Of a stretch of 64,000 bases of DNA, positions 45,608 through 54,989 are shown piece after piece. Position numbers and translations under genes: made by a program. How positions within the stretch are numbered: position 1 is the first letter of the stretch; each line of letters opens with the position of its first letter. This DNA comes from Sphingomonas sp. SCN 67-18 (lineage in GTDB: Bacteria > Pseudomonadota > Alphaproteobacteria > Sphingomonadales > Sphingomonadaceae): positions 44,357 to 108,356 of the forward strand of contig NZ_MEFG01000019.1 in assembly GCF_001724715.1 (NCBI RefSeq), read 5' to 3'. A model generated the notes under the pieces. It worked only from the letters and a program-made list of their open reading frames with translations, had not been told where the DNA came from and made no database searches.

Positions 45608-47077
45608 ATGGGCGCGATAATGCTGACAACCAACCCGTTTGACGATGACAAGCTGCATGAAGAATGCGGCATTTTTGGCATATGGGGTGCAGACACCGCC
45701 GCCGCGATGGTGGCGCTCGGCCTCCACGCCCTGCAGCATCGGGGGCAGGAAGCGGCCGGCATCACCAGCTGGGATGGCGATCATTTCCACACCCACCGCG
45801 CCATGGGCCATGTCGCCGGCAATTTCGACAGCGACGAGGTCATTCGCGGCCTGCCCGGCCGGGTGGCCTGCGGGCATGTCCGCTATTCGACCACGGGCGA
45901 AAAGGCGCTGCGCAACGTCCAGCCGCTCTATGCCGACCTCGCCTCGGGCGGCTTCGCCATCGCCCATAACGGCAATATCTCCAATGCGATGAAGCTGAAG
46001 CGGGAGCTGGTCCGTCGCGGCTCGATCTTCCAGTCGACCAGCGATACCGAGACGATCATCCATCTCGTCGCCACCTCCACCTACCGGACATTGCTCGACA
46101 AGTTCATCGACGCGCTGAAGCAGGTGGAAGGCGCCTATTCGCTGACCTGCGTGACGCCGGAAGGGATGCTCGCCTGCCGCGATCCGCTGGGCATCCGCCC
46201 GCTGGTGATGGGCAAGCTGGGCGATGCCACCATCTTCGCATCCGAAACCGTCGCGCTCGACGTCGTCGGCGCTGATTATATCCGCACCGTGGAGCCGGGC
46301 GAGATCATCATCGTCACCGAAGGCGGCAGCCGGTCCATCCACCCCTTCGCCCCGGTGAATGCCCGCCCCTGCATTTTCGAGCATGTCTATTTCTCGCGCC
46401 CCGACTCGATCGTCGACGGCTCGTCCATCTACTCCGTCCGCAAGGCGATCGGCGCGCAGCTGGCCATCGAAAGCCCGGTGGATGCGGATCTCGTCATTCC
46501 CGTGCCCGATTCCGGCGTGCCCGCGGCAATCGGCTATGCCCAGCAATCCGGCATCCCGTTCGAACTGGGGATCATCCGGTCGCATTATGTCGGCCGCACC
46601 TTCATCCAGCCCGGCGATCAGGTTCGTCATCTGGGCGTCAAGCTGAAGCATAATGCCAACCGCGCGCTGATTTCCGGCCAGCGCATCGTGCTGATCGACG
46701 ATTCGATCGTGCGGGGCACCACCAGCCTGAAGATCGTCCAGATGATGCGCGACGCGGGCGCCAGCGAAGTCCATCTGCGCATCGCCAGCCCGCCGACGCG
46801 GCACAGCTGCTTCTACGGCGTCGACACGCCGGAACGCGCCAAGCTGCTCGCCGCCAAGCTCGATGTGCCGGGCATGGCGGATTATATCCACGCCGACAGC
46901 CTGTCGTTCGTGTCCATCGAGGGGCTTTACAAGGCGCTGGGCGAGAGCAAGCGCGCCGACGTGCGGCCGCAATATTGCGACGCCTGCTTCACCGGCGATT
47001 ACCCCACCACCCTGACCGATCAGGACGATCTTGCGCCGACCGACCAGCTTTCGCTGCTCGCCGAGCGGGTTGCCTGA
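45608..47077 (+). CDS. purF: Amidophosphoribosyltransferase
   Basis: The 489-residue enzyme makes phosphoribosylamine from PRPP and glutamine, the first step of purine synthesis. A short propeptide ends before the catalytic Cys in CGIFGIWG; the glutaminase domain has HRGQEAAGI and GHVRYSTTG; the PRPP loop is LIDDSIVRGTTSLKI near residue 360. C-terminal CDACFTGDYP is usual. The ATG at 45608 is chosen; an ATG four codons later is an alternative. Divergent from hisI. Confidence 0.97.
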   Translation: MGAIMLTTNPFDDDKLHEECGIFGIWGADTAAAMVALGLHALQHRGQEAAGITSWDGDHFHTHRAMGHVAGNFDSDEVIRGLPGRVACGHVRYSTTGEKALRNVQPLYADLASGGFAIAHNGNISNAMKLKRELVRRGSIFQSTSDTETIIHLVATSTYRTLLDKFIDALKQVEGAYSLTCVTPEGMLACRDPLGIRPLVMGKLGDATIFASETVALDVVGADYIRTVEPGEIIIVTEGGSRSIHPFAPVNARPCIFEHVYFSRPDSIVDGSSIYSVRKAIGAQLAIESPVDADLVIPVPDSGVPAAIGYAQQSGIPFELGIIRSHYVGRTFIQPGDQVRHLGVKLKHNANRALISGQRIVLIDDSIVRGTTSLKIVQMMRDAGASEVHLRIASPPTRHSCFYGVDTPERAKLLAAKLDVPGMADYIHADSLSFVSIEGLYKALGESKRADVRPQYCDACFTGDYPTTLTDQDDLAPTDQLSLLAERVA

Positions 47078-47098
47078 CCCTCGTTTTCACCTGGAAGA

Positions 47099-47818
47099 AT
47101 GATGACCGATTACGCCACCCCGCTCGACGGCCGGATCGCCCTTGTCACCGGGGCAAGCCGGGGCATCGGCGCCGCCACCGCCTTCGCCCTGGGCCGCGCC
47201 GGCGCGCATGTGGTGCTCACCGCCCGCACCGCCGGCGGGCTTGAGGAGGTCGAGGAACGGATCCACGCCGCCGGTGGCTCCGCCACCATCGCGCCGCTGG
47301 ACCTGATCGACGGGGACAGCATCGGCCGCCTCGCCGCCGCCGTCGGCGAACGCTGGGGCCGGCTGGACATCATGGTGCTGAACGCGGCGATGCTGGGCAG
47401 CCTCACCCCCGTCCCCGCGATCGACGCCAAGGAATTCTCGCGGGTGATGACGCTGAACGTCACCGCCCAGCAGGCGTTGATCGCCGCCTTCGATTCGCTG
47501 CTCCGCAAGAGCGGCAACGGCCAGCTCATCGGCCTCACATCCAGCGTCGCCGGCGCGCCGCGCCCGTTCTGGGGCGCCTATGAGGCATCCAAGGCGGCGT
47601 TCGAGGCTCTGCTCGCCGCTTATGGCGAGGAACAGCGCAACCTCGGCAAGCTGCGCGTCGCCCTGATCGACCCCGGCGCCACCCGCACCAAGATGCGTGA
47701 ACACGCCTTCCCGGGCGAAGACCCGGCCACCGTCAAGGCGCCGGATGTGGTTGCGGAGCGTATCGTCGCGCTGGCGCAGGCCGGTTTCGAGCCCGGCCAC
47801 CGCGAACGGATCGGCTAG
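47099..47818 (+). CDS. Short-chain dehydrogenase/reductase
   Basis: The 239-residue NAD(P)-dependent enzyme has the glycine motif VTGASRGIGAAT at about residue 17, LNAAMLG for the cofactor, SSVAGAPRPFWGAYEASKAA with the catalytic Ser-Tyr-Lys, and DPGATRTKM after. Short lengths and lack of a substrate domain leave the reaction open. It follows purF by 21 bases on the same strand and is probably read through from it. Confidence 0.88.
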   Translation: MMTDYATPLDGRIALVTGASRGIGAATAFALGRAGAHVVLTARTAGGLEEVEERIHAAGGSATIAPLDLIDGDSIGRLAAAVGERWGRLDIMVLNAAMLGSLTPVPAIDAKEFSRVMTLNVTAQQALIAAFDSLLRKSGNGQLIGLTSSVAGAPRPFWGAYEASKAAFEALLAAYGEEQRNLGKLRVALIDPGATRTKMREHAFPGEDPATVKAPDVVAERIVALAQAGFEPGHRERIG

Positions 47819-47821
47819 CGC

Positions 47822-49039
47822 CTATTTCGCCTCGGCATCCACCGCGGCGATGATCTGGCGGACAAAGGCGGCGCGCGGGGCGCTCATGTCCTGCCCCGTC
47901 GCCTTCGGCCACGCGCTGGACATCACCACCACCAGCTTGCGGGCCGGATCGACGAAGATCAGCTGACCGAAAATGCCCTGCGCCTGAAAGCTGCCATCGG
48001 CATTGGTCCACCATTGATAGCCATAGCCGCGGTCCGGCGCGCCGATATCGGCCTGCTTGCGCGTCGCGGCGGCAAACCAGCCCTCCGGCACCACGCGGCG
48101 GCCGCCGATAACCCCGTCGTTCAGCACCAGCTGGCCGATGCGCGCGTAATCCCTGAGCGACACGGAAATGCAGCAGCCGCCGATATCCTGCCCGCCGGCA
48201 TCGACCATCCAGAATGCGTCCTGCTCCATGCCGAACGGCGTCCAGATTTTTTCGGTCAGATATTGGGCCAGCGATTTGCCCGTCGCCTTGCTCACCAGCA
48301 CGCCGATCAAATTGGTCTCGCCGGTCTTGTACACCCACTTGCTGCCCGGCGCCGCCTCGCGCGGCAGGGTCCGCAAATAAGCGACGGTCTGGTCCACGCC
48401 GGGCGGCGGCGCGTCGCGATACATGCTGGCGACGTCTGAATTGGGATCGGTATAATCCTCGTTCCACTTCACGCCGGACGTCATCGTCAGCACCTGGCGC
48501 ACGCTCACCCCGTCATAGGCGCTACCTGCCAGGTCGGGGATGTAGCGGGTGACGGGATCGTCCACCGACTTGATATAACCGTCCTGCACCGCGGCGCCCA
48601 CCAGCGTGGAGGTAAGCGATTTGGCGACCGAGAAGCTGGTATAGCGCCCGCTCGCCGCATAGTCGCGCGCATAACGCTCCAGCCGCACCTTGCCGTCCTG
48701 GACCACGATCAGCCCGGCAGTGTTGTTCGCCGCCATATAGCGCCCGGCGGAGTCGTCAGCGCCCAGCGCCAACGGCGCTCCGGCGGGCAGCGGATAGACC
48801 TTGCCCCCCGCCCTGGCGATATTGCCGGGAAACAGCCGCTCCATGTGCGGGAAATTGGCGTCGCGCTGCTCCTGCGACCAGAACAGCACCTCAGCGCCGG
48901 CCTGCCGCAGCCGGGCCGACTCTTCGGCGTTCACCGGCGTCGGCTGGGCCGCGACGGGCGGCGGCACGGACTGGCTCGCACAGCCGGCCAGCAGCATTGC
49001 GGGCAGCAGGCCCGCCCACAGGCGCGATCGCATCGTCAT
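47822..49039 (-). CDS. Serine hydrolase lipoprotein (class C beta-lactamase family)
   Basis: The 405-residue protein has a lipoprotein signal (LLPAMLLAGC, cut before the Cys at about residue 19). The hydrolase domain shows the SxxK motif in FSVAKSL (about residue 135) and a YQWWTN-type Tyr motif near 340. It could act on penicillin, D-Ala-D-Ala peptides or esters; these proteins are usually esterases or peptidases. The ATG overlaps the stop of the cyclopropane synthase gene by four bases. Confidence 0.86.
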   Translation of the reverse strand: MTMRSRLWAGLLPAMLLAGCASQSVPPPVAAQPTPVNAEESARLRQAGAEVLFWSQEQRDANFPHMERLFPGNIARAGGKVYPLPAGAPLALGADDSAGRYMAANNTAGLIVVQDGKVRLERYARDYAASGRYTSFSVAKSLTSTLVGAAVQDGYIKSVDDPVTRYIPDLAGSAYDGVSVRQVLTMTSGVKWNEDYTDPNSDVASMYRDAPPPGVDQTVAYLRTLPREAAPGSKWVYKTGETNLIGVLVSKATGKSLAQYLTEKIWTPFGMEQDAFWMVDAGGQDIGGCCISVSLRDYARIGQLVLNDGVIGGRRVVPEGWFAAATRKQADIGAPDRGYGYQWWTNADGSFQAQGIFGQLIFVDPARKLVVVMSSAWPKATGQDMSAPRAAFVRQIIAAVDAEAK

Positions 49040-50325
49040 TCCGCCAACTCCCCTTTCACCAGCGTCACCTGCGCCACGTCGATCCCGCCGCCGCGAAAGC
49101 CGCCTTCGCAATACATCAGATAATAGCGCCACAAATCAATGAAATGCTTGTCAAATCCGGGCGGCAGCCGCCCCGCCTCCACCGCGCGCTCGAAACGCTC
49201 GCGCCAGCGCCGCAGCGTCTCCGCATAATGCGCGCCAAAACCGTGGCGGTCCCGCCATTCCAGCCCCCGCGCCTCCGCCAGCGCGCGGAACCGCTGCTCG
49301 GAAAGCAGCATCCCGCCGGGAAAGATATAGGTCTGGATGAAGTCCGCGCTGGCGGCGTAACGATCGAAAATGGCGTCGTCGATCTGGATATACTGGATCG
49401 CCGCCCGCCCGCCGGGTTTCAGCAGCCGCGCAATCGCGTCCAGATAGGCCGGCCAATAATCCTGCCCCACCGCCTCGACCATCTCGACGCTGGCGATGGC
49501 GTCATATTGGCCGGTCACGTCGCGATAATCGATCAGGTCGATCCGCACCCGCCCGGCGCTGACATTGCACCCGTTGGCGGCAACGGCATAGGCACGCTGC
49601 TGCTCGGACAGGGTGATGCCGGTCACCGTGGCGCCGTATTCGTCCGCCGCCACCTCAGCCAACGTGCCCCAGCCGCAACCGATCTCCAGCAATTCCTGAT
49701 CCGGCGTCAGCGCCAGCCGGTCCAGCAGCGCGCGCACCTTGTTCAGCTGGGCATAGGCCAGCTCTTCATCTCCGCTGATCGGTTCCTGAAACAAGGCACT
49801 GGAATAGCTCATCGTTTCGTCGAGCCAGGGCGCGTAGAAATCATTGCCCAGATCGTAATGATATTGGATGTTGCGCCGCGCCCCGTCGCGGTCGTTGTGG
49901 CGCAGCATGTGGAGCGCCCGGTTCATCAGCCGCGTCAGCCCCCGTGCCCGGCCGATCTCGCCCAGGCCGGCGGCGTTGCGCATGAACAGGTCGAACAGCG
50001 GAACCGGGTCCGGGCTTTCCCATTCCCCCTTTTCCCACGCCTTGTACCAGCCGACCGAGCCGGAACGCGCCAGGCGGACCAGCGCGCGCCAGCTCTGCAT
50101 GGTCACTTCAGCCACTGGCCCCGGCTTGCGCCCGCCCAATATGCGGTGAGACCCGTCAGGCAGCCACGCCTCGATTGCGCCCGCCTCCAGCCCCGCATCG
50201 ATCCGGTCGAGCACGCGGTGAAAGGGCGCCGCGAACAGCGCCGTCCACAGCCCGCCGCCAGCCGAAAAGCCGCGCCCTCCCGATTTGAACTGGCGCGCCC
50301 GATCGGGCGGCTGGGCATTCATCAT
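49036..50325 (-). CDS. cfa: Cyclopropane-fatty-acyl-phospholipid synthase
   Basis: The 429-residue SAM-dependent enzyme adds a methylene across unsaturated acyl chains of membrane phospholipids. It shows YHYDLGNDFYAPWLDETMSYS, the SAM site LEIGCGWGTLAEVAADEYGA (about residue 195), GITLSEQQRAYA, and EMVEAVGQDYWPAYLDAIARLL, the standard Cfa/CmaS set. Co-translated with the lipoprotein hydrolase. A common alphaproteobacterial paralogue, so the exact substrate may vary. Confidence 0.92.
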   Translation of the reverse strand: MMNAQPPDRARQFKSGGRGFSAGGGLWTALFAAPFHRVLDRIDAGLEAGAIEAWLPDGSHRILGGRKPGPVAEVTMQSWRALVRLARSGSVGWYKAWEKGEWESPDPVPLFDLFMRNAAGLGEIGRARGLTRLMNRALHMLRHNDRDGARRNIQYHYDLGNDFYAPWLDETMSYSSALFQEPISGDEELAYAQLNKVRALLDRLALTPDQELLEIGCGWGTLAEVAADEYGATVTGITLSEQQRAYAVAANGCNVSAGRVRIDLIDYRDVTGQYDAIASVEMVEAVGQDYWPAYLDAIARLLKPGGRAAIQYIQIDDAIFDRYAASADFIQTYIFPGGMLLSEQRFRALAEARGLEWRDRHGFGAHYAETLRRWRERFERAVEAGRLPPGFDKHFIDLWRYYLMYCEGGFRGGGIDVAQVTLVKGELAE

Positions 50326-50393
50326 CCGTCCCCGGCAACATCCATCGACGGCATTTTGACGCCCGTGCTTCGAAAAGGAAGGGGGTTCGCGCG

Positions 50394-51422
50394 TTATTCT
50401 GCGCGCGGCTCCTTTTCCACCTGCCAGGTCTGCCCCTGCGCGACGAGCTTCTGCAGGTCCGGCACCTTGCCCTGCGCGGCGGTGCGGTTCTGTTCGACGA
50501 CCGCGCTCTCAAAGGTCGGCCGCGGGTCGCAATAGAGCACGCCCAGCGCCATCGGGAACGGACCGAACGGCATTTCCACCAGCATATGGGCAACGGCGCG
50601 GTTGCTTTCCTCGTGCACGATCACCCCGGCGGCCTGCCAGTCGCCGTCGACCACATCGACCACCTTCAGCGTCAGCCGCTCATGGTCCAGCGCGATGCCC
50701 TTCGCGCCGCCGGCGAACAGCATCGGCTTGCCCTGCTCAACCCACAGCTGGTTGTCCGCCGCGTTCTTCTTTTCAGTGAAGGGCGAGAAAACCTCGTCAT
50801 TATAGACGATGCAGTTCTGGAAGATTTCGACGAAGCCGGTGCCCTTGTGGTTATAGGCCGCCTTCAGCACCGCCGGCAGGTTCTTGTGCACGTCGATGGC
50901 ACGGGCGACGAACCGGCCGCCGGACCCGAGCGCGAAGGCGCAGGGGCTGGCCGGCCGGTCGAGCGATCCGAACGGCGTCGAGGGCGAGCGCGTGCCGATC
51001 CGCGAGGTCGGCGAATATTGGCCCTTGGTCAGCCCGTAAATCTCGTTGTTGAACAGCAGCACCTGGCAATCCAGGTTGCGGCGGATGAGGTGCATGGTGT
51101 GGTTGCCGCCGATCGACAGGGAATCGCCGTCGCCGGTGATGATCCACACGTCCAGTTCCGGGTTGGCCAGCTTCGCGCCCGTCGCCACCGCCGGCGCGCG
51201 GCCGTGGATGGTGTGGAAACCATAGCTTTCCACATAATAGGGAAAGCGGGAGGAACAGCCGATGCCGCTGATGAACACGGTGTTTTCCGGCCGCGCGCCC
51301 ACTTCCGGCAGGGTGCGCTGCACCGCCTTCAGGATCGCATAGTCGCCGCACCCCGGGCACCAGCGCACTTCCTGGTCGGTTTCCCAGTCCTTGCTGGTGG
51401 TGATCGCCGTCATCTCGTTCAT
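50394..51422 (-). CDS. korB: 2-oxoacid:ferredoxin oxidoreductase, beta subunit
   Basis: The 342-residue TPP-binding subunit has WCPGCGDYAILKAVQ near the start, VFISGIGCSSRFPYYV, the TPP motif GDGDSLSIGGNHTMHLIRR and FNNEIYGLTKGQYSPTS. With KorA it oxidatively decarboxylates 2-oxoglutarate or a related oxo acid to an acyl-CoA while reducing ferredoxin. The start at 51422 removes an unrelated N-terminal stretch. The ferredoxin gene is not in the window. Confidence 0.93.
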   Translation of the reverse strand: MNEMTAITTSKDWETDQEVRWCPGCGDYAILKAVQRTLPEVGARPENTVFISGIGCSSRFPYYVESYGFHTIHGRAPAVATGAKLANPELDVWIITGDGDSLSIGGNHTMHLIRRNLDCQVLLFNNEIYGLTKGQYSPTSRIGTRSPSTPFGSLDRPASPCAFALGSGGRFVARAIDVHKNLPAVLKAAYNHKGTGFVEIFQNCIVYNDEVFSPFTEKKNAADNQLWVEQGKPMLFAGGAKGIALDHERLTLKVVDVVDGDWQAAGVIVHEESNRAVAHMLVEMPFGPFPMALGVLYCDPRPTFESAVVEQNRTAAQGKVPDLQKLVAQGQTWQVEKEPRAE

Positions 51423-51459
51423 GCCATGGGTCCGTCGGAAAAAGTCTTGGAACGCGCGC

Positions 51460-53334
51460 TCATGCGAACACCTGCTCGATCGCCGCAGCAATCTCGGCGA
51501 TCCGGAAAGGCTGGCCGGACACCTTGTTGAGCGGCTTGGCGTCGATCAGATACTGGTCGCGCAGCAGCGTCTTAAGCTGGCCGGTGTTCATTTCCGGCAC
51601 CAGCACATGCTCGTAACTGCGCAGCAACGCGCCCAGATTGCGGGGCAGCGGCCAGATGTGGCGGATGTGGACGTGGCTCACGTCCAGCCCGGCCCGCCGC
51701 GCGCGGCGCACCGCCTGGTGGATCGGCCCGAAGGTCGATCCCCAGCCGACAATCGCCAGCTTGCCGGACGTTTCGCCCAGCGCGACATCCTGTTCGGGCA
51801 CATGGTCCGCAATGCCGAGCACCTTGTCGCGGCGGATGTCGGTCATCGCCTGGTGGTTGGCCGGACTATATTCGATATGGCCGGTATCCACCGCCTTCTC
51901 GATGCCGCCGATGCGGTGGAGCAGGCCGGGCGTGCCGGGCTTCACCCAGGGCCGCTTCAGCTTCTCGTCGCGCCCATAGGGCTTGAACCCGCCCTCCGGC
52001 ACTTCGGTCAGGTAGCTGACCGGGAACGGCGCATAGCCGCTCATGTCCGGCACCTTCCACGGCTCGGCCGCGTTGGCGATATATCCGTCGGTCAGCAACA
52101 TCACCGGCGTCATGAACTGGGTAGCGATCCGCACCGCCTCGATCGCGCAATCAAAGGCGTCGGCGGGCGATCGCGCGGCGATCACCGGCATCGGCGCATC
52201 GCCGTTGCGGCCATAGACGGCCTGATAGAGGTCGGACTGCTCGGTCTTGGTCGGCAGGCCGGTCGACGGGCCGCCGCGCTGGGAATTGACGATGACCAGC
52301 GGCAGCTCGGTCATGATCGCAAGGCCCATCGCCTCCGTCTTCAGCGCAATGCCCGGCCCGGAGGACGAGGTGACGCCCAGCTGCCCGGCATAGGAGGCGC
52401 CGATGGCGGACGCGATGGCCGCAATCTCGTCTTCCGCCTGGAAAGTGGTGACGCCATATTCCTTCAGCCGCGACAGGTGATGCAGGATGGCGGATGCCGG
52501 GGTGATCGGATAGCCGCCGAAGAACATCGGCACGTCGGCCAGTTGCGCCCCCGCGACCAGCCCCAGCGAGATCGACTCGGCGCCGGTGACGGTGCGGTAC
52601 AGCCCCGGCTCGGCCGGCGCGGGGCCGATGCGATGCTGCTTCATCGGGCCGGACAGCTCGGCCGTCTCGCCATAGGCGTGGCCCGCGTTCAGCGCGGCGA
52701 TATTCGCCTCCGCCAGTTCCGGGGCCTTGGCGAACTTACCCTTCAGCCAATCGACGATCGGCTGGCGGTCGCGGTCGAACATCCACAGCGCAAGCCCCAG
52801 CGTCCACATGTTCTTGCAGCGCAGCGCCTCCTTGTTGCCAAGGCCGAAGGGCTTCACCGCCTCCATGGTCAGCTGCGATATGTTGAATGCCAGCACCTGC
52901 CAGCGCGCCAGCGATCCGTCGCCGAGCGGGCTGACCTCATAGCCCGCCTTGGCCAGGTTGCGCGCGCCGAACTCGCCCTCGTCCGCGATGATCAGCCCGC
53001 CCGCCTTCAGCGCCGCGACGTTCATCTTCAGGGCCGCCGGGTTCATCGCCACCAGCACGTCCGGCTCGTCGCCCGCCGTGTCGATGGCGCGCGACCCGAA
53101 ATTGATCTGGAAGGCCGAAACGCCGAAGGTCGTGCCCTGCGGGGCGCGGATTTCGGCCGGAAAGTCAGGAAAAGTGGCAAGATCGTTACCGGCCAGCGCG
53201 GTGGACAGGGTAAACTGCCCGCCGGTCAGCTGCATCCCGTCCCCCGAGTCTCCGGCGAAACGAACCACCACGGCTTCCGGTTCGGTGCTGCCGGCGGCCT
53301 CCTGCGGAGTTACCTCATGCACGGCTGATGCCAT
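51460..53334 (-). CDS. korA: 2-oxoacid:ferredoxin oxidoreductase, fused gamma-alpha subunit
   Basis: The 624-residue polypeptide joins a gamma domain (about residues 15-200: VVVRFAGDSGDGMQLTGGQ, FPAEIRAPQG) with an alpha domain starting near 255 (GAESISLGLVAGAQLADVPMFFGGYPITPASAILHHL, FQAEDEIAAIASAIGASYAG). This is the two-gene KorAB form of aerobic bacteria. It is 37 bases upstream of korB. The ATG at 53334 follows a GGAC-rich ribosome-binding area; the longer upstream frame is unrelated. Confidence 0.93.
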   Translation of the reverse strand: MASAVHEVTPQEAAGSTEPEAVVVRFAGDSGDGMQLTGGQFTLSTALAGNDLATFPDFPAEIRAPQGTTFGVSAFQINFGSRAIDTAGDEPDVLVAMNPAALKMNVAALKAGGLIIADEGEFGARNLAKAGYEVSPLGDGSLARWQVLAFNISQLTMEAVKPFGLGNKEALRCKNMWTLGLALWMFDRDRQPIVDWLKGKFAKAPELAEANIAALNAGHAYGETAELSGPMKQHRIGPAPAEPGLYRTVTGAESISLGLVAGAQLADVPMFFGGYPITPASAILHHLSRLKEYGVTTFQAEDEIAAIASAIGASYAGQLGVTSSSGPGIALKTEAMGLAIMTELPLVIVNSQRGGPSTGLPTKTEQSDLYQAVYGRNGDAPMPVIAARSPADAFDCAIEAVRIATQFMTPVMLLTDGYIANAAEPWKVPDMSGYAPFPVSYLTEVPEGGFKPYGRDEKLKRPWVKPGTPGLLHRIGGIEKAVDTGHIEYSPANHQAMTDIRRDKVLGIADHVPEQDVALGETSGKLAIVGWGSTFGPIHQAVRRARRAGLDVSHVHIRHIWPLPRNLGALLRSYEHVLVPEMNTGQLKTLLRDQYLIDAKPLNKVSGQPFRIAEIAAAIEQVFA

Positions 53335-53523
53335 TCTATCCCGTCCTGTGTCACGATTGTTGCCTTGCCCTACGCCCGACATCGCCCTGTCTCAAAGTAG
53401 AAAAACTGCCACCGGCCCCAATTCAACCTTGCCCCGCTCCCGTCGGACCGCGATCGATGGACGCAGCACGCCATCGCCATTATCCAGGGTTTCAGACCGC
53501 AAGGATATCAACAGGAGCGCCGC

Positions 53524-54498
53524 TTGACCAATCCCTATGTCCGCCCAGACGTGCAGGCGTTCCTCACCTATCTGGCCAGCGCCCCCGGCCCGAAGATGCA
53601 TGAAATGACGCCCGCCGACGCGCGCATGGCCTTCCGCATGCTCTGTCAGGTCGGCGATCCGCCGGTGGGCGATCTCGCGGTGGTGCGCGACATGACCATC
53701 CCCGGCCCCGCCGGCCCCATCCCCGCACGGCTTTATGACCCGCGCGAGCGGCGCGAGCCCGGCCCGCTGCTGGTCTTCTTCCATGGCGGCGGCTTCGTCG
53801 TCGGCGATCTCGACAGCCACGGCCCCTTCTGCGCGGAGGCGGCGCGCACGCTGGACATGCCCGTAGTCGCCATCGACTACCGGCTGGCGCCGGAGCATCC
53901 CTTCCCCGCCGCCACTGACGATTGCGAGGCGGCGGCCCGCTGGATCGCGGGCAACCCGGACGCGCTGGGCGTCAAGGCGAGCAGCCTCGTGCTTGCGGGG
54001 GACAGCGCCGGGGGCAATTTGACCGTCGTGGTCGCGCAGGCGCTGCGCGACGCTCCGGCCGCCGTCCCGGTCATCGTCCAATGGCCCATCTATCCGGCCG
54101 TCGATTCCGACGCGCGCTATGAATCCTTCCGCACCTTTGCCGACGGCTATCTGCTCACGGCGGATTCGATGCGCTGGTTCACCCAGGCCTATGCCGCGCC
54201 GGGTGAGGACGTCCGCAACGCGCCGATCCGCGCCGACCATGCCGGAATGCCAGCCACGCTGATCGTCACCGCCGGGCTGGACCCGTTGCGCGACCAGGGC
54301 CGCGCCTATGCCGCCGCGCTCATCCAGGCCGGCGTGCCGACCGTCTATCGCGAGGCGACCGGCAATATCCACGGTTTCATCAATTTGCGCCGCGCCATCC
54401 CGTCCGGCCAGGGCGACGTGGCCGCCTGCCTGCGCGTGCTCAAGGACATGATCGTCGAGGCGGAGGCCACCCGCGTCATGGCGCAGGCCGCCGCGTGA
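53524..54498 (+). CDS. Alpha/beta hydrolase of the hormone-sensitive lipase family
   Basis: The 324-residue esterase has the oxyanion HGGGFVVGDLDSH at about residue 82, the nucleophile in GDSAGGN (about 160), the Asp in TAGLDPLRDQG and His in NIHGFIN. It cuts short-chain esters, usually in the cytoplasm. It starts at TTG with AGGAG six bases upstream. Its stop overlaps the rppH GTG by four bases. Confidence 0.92.
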   Translation: MTNPYVRPDVQAFLTYLASAPGPKMHEMTPADARMAFRMLCQVGDPPVGDLAVVRDMTIPGPAGPIPARLYDPRERREPGPLLVFFHGGGFVVGDLDSHGPFCAEAARTLDMPVVAIDYRLAPEHPFPAATDDCEAAARWIAGNPDALGVKASSLVLAGDSAGGNLTVVVAQALRDAPAAVPVIVQWPIYPAVDSDARYESFRTFADGYLLTADSMRWFTQAYAAPGEDVRNAPIRADHAGMPATLIVTAGLDPLRDQGRAYAAALIQAGVPTVYREATGNIHGFINLRRAIPSGQGDVAACLRVLKDMIVEAEATRVMAQAAA

Positions 54499-54971
54499 TC
54501 GATATCGAAAGCCTGCCCTACCGCCCATGCGCCGGGGTGATGCTGCTCAACATCCGGCGTCAGGTGTTCGTCGGCCAACGGCTCGATTCGACGCTGGAGG
54601 CGTGGCAGATGCCCCAGGGCGGCATCGACGATGGCGAGGATGCCCGCGCCGCCGCCATCCGCGAGATCGGCGAGGAAACCGGCATCGCGCCGGACCATGT
54701 CGAAATCGTCGCCCGCGCGCCGCATGAGCTTCGCTACGACCTGCCGGAAGAACTGGTCGGCAAATTGTGGAAAGGGCGCTGGCGCGGACAGCGCCAGACA
54801 TGGTTCCTCGCCCGCTTCACCGGGGCCGATGCGGATATCGACATCCGCACCGAACACCCGGAATTCCGCGCCTGGAAATGGGCCGACCCGGCAGATCTTC
54901 CCGCGATGATCGTGCCGTTCAAGAAAAAGCTCTATGAGGATGTGCTAAAGGCATTTGACGGTTTGTATTGA
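54495..54971 (+). CDS. rppH: RNA pyrophosphohydrolase
   Basis: The 158-residue NUDIX enzyme removes pyrophosphate from 5' triphosphate mRNA ends to trigger RNase E decay. Motifs: YRPCAGVMLLN, WQMPQGGIDDGEDARAAAIREIGEETGI (NUDIX box, about residue 37), and GQRQTWFLARFTG near 100 with WKWADP following. Coupled to the esterase gene with GTGA. Full family length. Confidence 0.95.
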   Translation: MIDIESLPYRPCAGVMLLNIRRQVFVGQRLDSTLEAWQMPQGGIDDGEDARAAAIREIGEETGIAPDHVEIVARAPHELRYDLPEELVGKLWKGRWRGQRQTWFLARFTGADADIDIRTEHPEFRAWKWADPADLPAMIVPFKKKLYEDVLKAFDGLY

Positions 54972-54989
54972 GTAAGACGGAGCCTGTTC

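Noticed and set aside
51391..53328. 645-codon open frame antisense to korA/korB
   Set aside because: Shadow of the codon bias in korA; no recognisable domain.
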